NCBI RefSeq assembly: GCF_013205055.1
Contig: NZ_JABMLF010000002.1
Location: 532,858 to 596,857 of the forward strand
Length of the DNA: 64,000 bases
Reading direction: 5' to 3'
Origin: Rathayibacter sp. VKM Ac-2856
GTDB lineage: Bacteria; Actinomycetota; Actinomycetes; Actinomycetales; Microbacteriaceae
The translations under genes were made by a program, and so were the position numbers. The notes beneath the pieces are model-generated. The model saw nothing but the letters and a program-made list of their open reading frames with translations. It was not told where the DNA came from and ran no database searches. Positions 60,676 to 64,000 of this stretch are shown here, one piece after another. Numbering within the stretch: the stretch's first letter is position 1; every line of letters starts with the position of its first letter.

Positions 60676-60696
60676 CGGCGCCGGCCTGCACACGTC

Positions 60697-60905
60697 GGAT
60701 CTCGATACGCCCGCTCCGCGGGCTACTCGATCAGCATGGGCACCGGCCACTTCCATGCTGGTCGAGTAGCCGCGGCACGCGGCGTATCGAGACCCACCCA
60801 GCTGCATACGGCGGATCTCGATACGCCCGCTCCGCGGGCTGCTCGATCAGCAGGGGGCGCCCGCTCCGCGGGCTGCTCGATCAGCAGGAGGGCGCCCGCT
60901 CCGCG
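60697..60905. repeat. Family A repeat cluster
   Basis: A right half (GGATCTCGATACGCCC to CTACTCGATCAGCAT, 60697-60737), a left half from 60753 to about 60797, another right half ending at 60852, and two shortened right halves (GCGCCCGCTCCGCGGGCTGC) to about 60905. With the family D element they fill the gap 60676-61116, in which I see no gene. Confidence 0.85.
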
Positions 60906-60933
60906 CTCGACCAGCGGGCACTCCGGAACGGCT

Positions 60934-61003
60934 GCAGAACATCAGCCAGGAGGCACTCTCATCGCCCATCGGCGATGAGAGGCACTCGCAGCTGATGTTC
61001 TGC
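60934..61003. terminator. Family D hairpin repeat, copy 3
   Basis: GCAGAACATCAGC (60934-60946) pairs perfectly with GCTGATGTTCTGC (60991-61003); inside, CTCTCATCGCC (60956-60966) pairs with GGCGATGAGAG (60971-60981). It is the most regular member of the family. It lies between two plus-strand genes and may stop read-through from the operon upstream. Confidence 0.82.
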
Positions 61004-61116
61004 GACGCGACACCTGCCGCCCCCGCGCGTTCGCCCGCCGGACACCTGCGCGCGCCGCCGCGTTCACCCGCGGCGGCCAGCGTGGGCGGGTTCCTTCGAA
61101 CCCGCTCAGGAGATCC

Positions 61117-63684
61117 GTGCCCCGTCACTTCGCCCCCCGCCGCACCGCCGGCGCCGCGCTCACCCTCGTCCTCGCGAGCTGCACGCTCGGCGCCGCGCTG
61201 CCCGCCGCCGCCGCCGGCGACTCGTTCTTCACCCGCATCGCCACGGTGCCCGCGTACCTCAACGCCGCAGACCCCGCCGTCGACTCCGCCGTCGCCGAGA
61301 TCTCCAGCGCGTCGCCCGACGGCCCGCTGGTCTACTCCACCGACTCCGCAGGTCAGCGGATCAACGTCCTCGACATCAGCGACCCCGACGCGCCGAAGCC
61401 CCTCGGCGGCGTCGGCGTCGGCGGCGAGCCCACCTCCGTCTACGCGACCGGCGAGTACGTCCTCGCGGTCGTCGACACCTCCGACGGCGACTTCGCGAAC
61501 CCCTCCGGCCACGTCAGCGTGCTGCACGCGAGCGACCTCGCGCCCGTGGCGACGATCGAGCTCGGCGGACAGCCCGACTCCATCGACGTCACCACCGCCG
61601 GCGACCTCGCCGTCATCGCGATCGAGAACCAGCGCGACGAGGAGCTCGCACCCGAGGGCGGCGAGGAGGGCGACCTCCCCCAGGCCCCCGCCGGCGAGCT
61701 CGTCGTCATCGACCTCACCGGCGATCCCTCCACCTGGGTCCCCGAGCACATCGCGCTCACCGGTCTCGCCGTGCTCGACACCCCGAGCGACCCGGAGCCC
61801 GAGTACGTCTCGATCAACGCCGCCGACACCGCCGTCGCGGTGACCCTGCAGGAGAACAACGCCGTCGCGATCCTCGACCTGGCCACCCGCACCGTCACCG
61901 CCTCCTACTCGGCCGGCACCGCCTCCGTCTCCGGGATCGACACCCTCGACGACGACCGCATCGCGCTGACCGACTCGATCACCGACGTCCCGCGCGAGCC
62001 CGACGCGATCGGCTGGGTCGGCGACGACCACGTCGCGATCGCGAACGAGGGCGACTGGAAGGGCGGCACGCGCGGCTGGTCGATCCTCGACGCCGCGACC
62101 GGCGCCGTCGTCTGGGACGCCGGGAACTCCTTCGACCACCTCGCCGTGAGCCTCGGCCTCTACCCCGACAAGCGCTCCGACGCGAAGGGCTCCGAGCCCG
62201 AGGGCCTGCTCTCGGCGACCTTCGACGGCGTGCCGTACGTCTTCGTCGGCGCCGAGCGGGCCAACTTCGTCGCGGTGTACGACGTCTCCGACCCGACCGC
62301 GCCGCGTTTCGTGCAGGCACTGCCGTCGACGCCCGGTCCGGAGGGACTGCTCGCCCTGCCCGAGCGCGACCTGCTCGTCGTCTCGAGCGAGACCGACGAC
62401 GCCGAGGCCGCGGTGCGCGCGAGCGTCCAGCTCTACGCGCTCGGCGCCTCCGCCCCGGCCTTCCCGACGATCGCCTCGGCCGACGTCGACGGCTCGCCGC
62501 TCCCCTGGGGTGCGCTCTCCGGCCTCTCGGGCGACCCCGCCTCGGCCGAGCGCCTGTACGCCGTGAGCGACAGCGCGTACGCGCCGAGCACCATCTACTC
62601 CCTCGACACGTCGGTGGTCCCGGCGATGATCGACGCGACGCTCACCGTGACGGAGGCGGGCGAGCCGGCCGCGCTCGACCTCGAGGGCATCGCGGCGCGC
62701 GCCGACGGTGGCTTCTGGGCGGTGACGGAGGGTGCGACCGGCGCGGAGAACGCGCTGCTGCGCCTGGACGCGTCCGCGGCGGTGGCCGAGCGGATCGCGC
62801 TGCCGGCCGAGCTGGGCGACGCGCTCGGCTCGCAGGGCTTCGAGGGCGTCACGATCGAGGCGGGCCCGGACGGCGAGATCGTCTGGACGGCCCTGCAGCG
62901 CGAGGCGTCCATCGACGCCGACGGGATCGTGCGGCTCGGCCGCTACGACGTCGCGGCGGGCAGCTGGAGCTTCGTCGGCTACCCGCTCGAGGCGCCGTCC
63001 GGTGCCGAGGGCGACTGGAACGGCCTCTCCGAGATCACGCTGACGCCCGCCGGGACCCTCGCGGTCATCGAGCGCGACAAGCGCAACGGACCGGACGCGG
63101 CGCTCAAGGCCGTGTACACGGTGCCGCTGCCGACGGGGCCGGGCGCCGCGCTCGGCGAGGAGCTCCCGGTGCTGGAGAAGACGCTCGCCGTCGACGTGCT
63201 GCCCGCGCTCGAGGCCGGCAACGGCTGGACGCAGGAGAAGCTCGAGGGCCTGGGCGTCACGGGCACCGGCGAGGTCTTCGCGGTGACCGACAACGACGGC
63301 GTCGACGACGCGAACGGCGAGACGGTGCTCGCGTCGCTCGGCTCCGCGGTGGACGTCTTCGGGGCGGCGGTGACTCCGACGCCGGTGCCGACGGGTGAGC
63401 CGACCAGTGCGCCGACCACTGCGCCGACGGCCGGGCCCACTGCCGTGCCGACTTCGGAGCCGACTGCGGTACCGACGACGGAGCCGACCGCCGCTCCGAC
63501 CGCGCAGCCCACGGTCGCGCCGACGCACCCCGCGGGTGCCGTCCCGCCGCGGACGGAATCGGGCTCCGGCTCGCTCGCCTCCACCGGCGTCGAGTCCGGC
63601 TGGCTCTCCGCCGCCGCGCTGTCCCTCCTCGCTGGCGGAGCCCTCGTGCTCGGCCTCTCCCGGAGGCGCCGCACCGCGCGCTGA
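61117..63684 (+). CDS. LAXTG-anchored surface protein with beta-propeller and phytase-like esterase domain
   Basis: An 855-residue exported protein from GTG at 61117. Signal peptide to about residue 33 (LPAAAAGD). Residues about 40-440 form a choice-of-anchor-type beta-propeller (VYSTDSAGQRINVLDISDPD, EPEGLLSATFDGVPYVFVGA). Residues about 450-750 match the esterase-like domain of the phytase family (GFWAVTEGATGAENALLRLD, NGLSEITLTPAGTLAVIERD). Then comes a Thr/Pro repeat stalk (PTAGPTAVPTSEPT pattern, about 755-800), the sortase-type signal LASTG (820-824), a hydrophobic helix and RRRR. LAXTG fits actinobacterial sortase E. Phosphoester hydrolysis at the cell wall is possible but unproven. 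Confidence 0.88.
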   Translation: MPRHFAPRRTAGAALTLVLASCTLGAALPAAAAGDSFFTRIATVPAYLNAADPAVDSAVAEISSASPDGPLVYSTDSAGQRINVLDISDPDAPKPLGGVGVGGEPTSVYATGEYVLAVVDTSDGDFANPSGHVSVLHASDLAPVATIELGGQPDSIDVTTAGDLAVIAIENQRDEELAPEGGEEGDLPQAPAGELVVIDLTGDPSTWVPEHIALTGLAVLDTPSDPEPEYVSINAADTAVAVTLQENNAVAILDLATRTVTASYSAGTASVSGIDTLDDDRIALTDSITDVPREPDAIGWVGDDHVAIANEGDWKGGTRGWSILDAATGAVVWDAGNSFDHLAVSLGLYPDKRSDAKGSEPEGLLSATFDGVPYVFVGAERANFVAVYDVSDPTAPRFVQALPSTPGPEGLLALPERDLLVVSSETDDAEAAVRASVQLYALGASAPAFPTIASADVDGSPLPWGALSGLSGDPASAERLYAVSDSAYAPSTIYSLDTSVVPAMIDATLTVTEAGEPAALDLEGIAARADGGFWAVTEGATGAENALLRLDASAAVAERIALPAELGDALGSQGFEGVTIEAGPDGEIVWTALQREASIDADGIVRLGRYDVAAGSWSFVGYPLEAPSGAEGDWNGLSEITLTPAGTLAVIERDKRNGPDAALKAVYTVPLPTGPGAALGEELPVLEKTLAVDVLPALEAGNGWTQEKLEGLGVTGTGEVFAVTDNDGVDDANGETVLASLGSAVDVFGAAVTPTPVPTGEPTSAPTTAPTAGPTAVPTSEPTAVPTTEPTAAPTAQPTVAPTHPAGAVPPRTESGSGSLASTGVESGWLSAAALSLLAGGALVLGLSRRRRTAR

Positions 63685-63732
63685 CCCGCGGGGTCTCGTC
63701 CGCTGAGCGAACCCCTCGATCAGCAGCCGTCA

Positions 63733-63862
63733 CCAGTGGACCCGCAACGGCCCGCGAGCATCCACCAGACCCCGACACGCGTCCACTCGCGGACCCGCAC
63801 CCACGCGAGTGGACGCGCATCGGGCGCTGCGCCGACGTCGGGCCCCGTTCCGGGTCCACTCG
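63733..63862. repeat. Family F repeat, copy 2
   Basis: CGAGTGGACGCGCATCGGG (63806-63824) with GGCCCCGTTCCGGGTCCACT-type sequence (63841-63862), plus an outer pair CCAGTGGACCCGC (63733-) and GCGTCCACTCG (about 63779-63789). It resembles 53285-53416. It follows the surface-protein gene. Confidence 0.65.
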
Positions 63863-63873
63863 GCCGGCGGCAC

Positions 63874-64000
63874 CATGCTGGTCGAGCAGCCGCGGCACGC
63901 GGCCCCCTCCATGCTGGTCGAGTAGCCGCGGCACGCGGCCCCCTCCATGCTGGTCGAGTAGCCGCGGCACGCGGCCCCCTCCATGCTGGTCGAGTAGCCG
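63874..64000. repeat. Family A tandem array, 36-bp period, cut by the window edge
   Basis: Left halves start at 63874, 63910, 63946 and 63982. Each reads CATGCTGGTCGAG, (C/T)AGCCG and then GCACGCGGCCCCCTC. The first has CAG and the rest TAG. The array runs off the right edge. It resembles the 35-bp array at 34008-34192 but with a different inner hairpin. Confidence 0.88.

Noticed and set aside
60847..63528. 893-codon open frame on the minus strand opposite the surface-protein gene
   Set aside because: It is an antisense shadow produced by G/C-biased third positions. Its product is Arg/Gly/Val-rich with no domain, while the plus strand has a signal peptide, domains and a sortase signal.

Overview
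The window is high-GC actinobacterial DNA. Codons end in G or C, GTG starts are common, stop and start codons overlap as GTGA or ATGA, several messages look leaderless, there is an IdeR/DtxR-type iron box, and one surface protein carries a sortase-E-like LAXTG signal. Gene content (many LacI regulators with sugar operons, a YozE-like protein, Gfo/Idh/MocA dehydrogenases) and the dense gene-end repeats suggest a Microbacteriaceae chromosome, for example a Rathayibacter- or Curtobacterium-like genus. That placement is inference. I see no rRNA, tRNA, CRISPR array, transposase, phage gene or replication origin.

Layout. 1-4.7 kb: a MalFG-type sugar ABC transporter with an SDR, divergent from a LacI regulator. 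5-6.2 kb: an orphan AAA ATPase behind a long inverted repeat. 6.5-7.9 kb: an MFS exporter. 8.1-17.7 kb: a seven-gene minus-strand operon (lactonase-like amidohydrolase, two dehydrogenases, Rbs-type ABC transporter, SAF-domain oxidoreductase), divergent from a LacI regulator and a small monooxygenase. 18-19.2 kb: an XRE protein plus nucleotidyltransferase pair resembling a toxin-antitoxin module. 19.3-23.6 kb: a LacI/ThuA/Gfo-Idh catabolic locus, echoed at 57.7-60.7 kb. 23.7-27.9 kb: a TPR-like protein, small stress-type proteins, GrpB and an amino acid permease. 28-33.7 kb: an L-rhamnose operon (DeoR, bifunctional aldolase/dehydrogenase, kinase, lactate dehydrogenase) without an isomerase.

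34.2-43.5 kb: an accessory stretch with three tiny peptide genes, a 72-residue protein, secreted proteins sharing a repeated domain, PadR plus UbiB/ABC1 kinase, and two MarR loci each facing an oxidoreductase. 43.7-45.2 kb: a cupin-XRE regulator facing an EamA exporter across one symmetrical palindrome. 45.2-46.1 kb: degenerate tandem repeats. 46.1-50.2 kb: an iron-regulated siderophore ABC operon. 50.5-57.6 kb: a lipoprotein, SDR, M18 aminopeptidase, Rieske membrane protein, the TPR half of a DUF5107-like protein, and AraC. 61.1-63.7 kb: a large LAXTG-anchored surface protein.

Between genes lie at least five families of palindromic repeats, nearly all just after the 3' ends of genes, many in convergent gaps. 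They probably act as bidirectional terminators. The regulatory logic is mostly local: at least ten palindromic operators sit next to LacI, DeoR, MarR or XRE genes.
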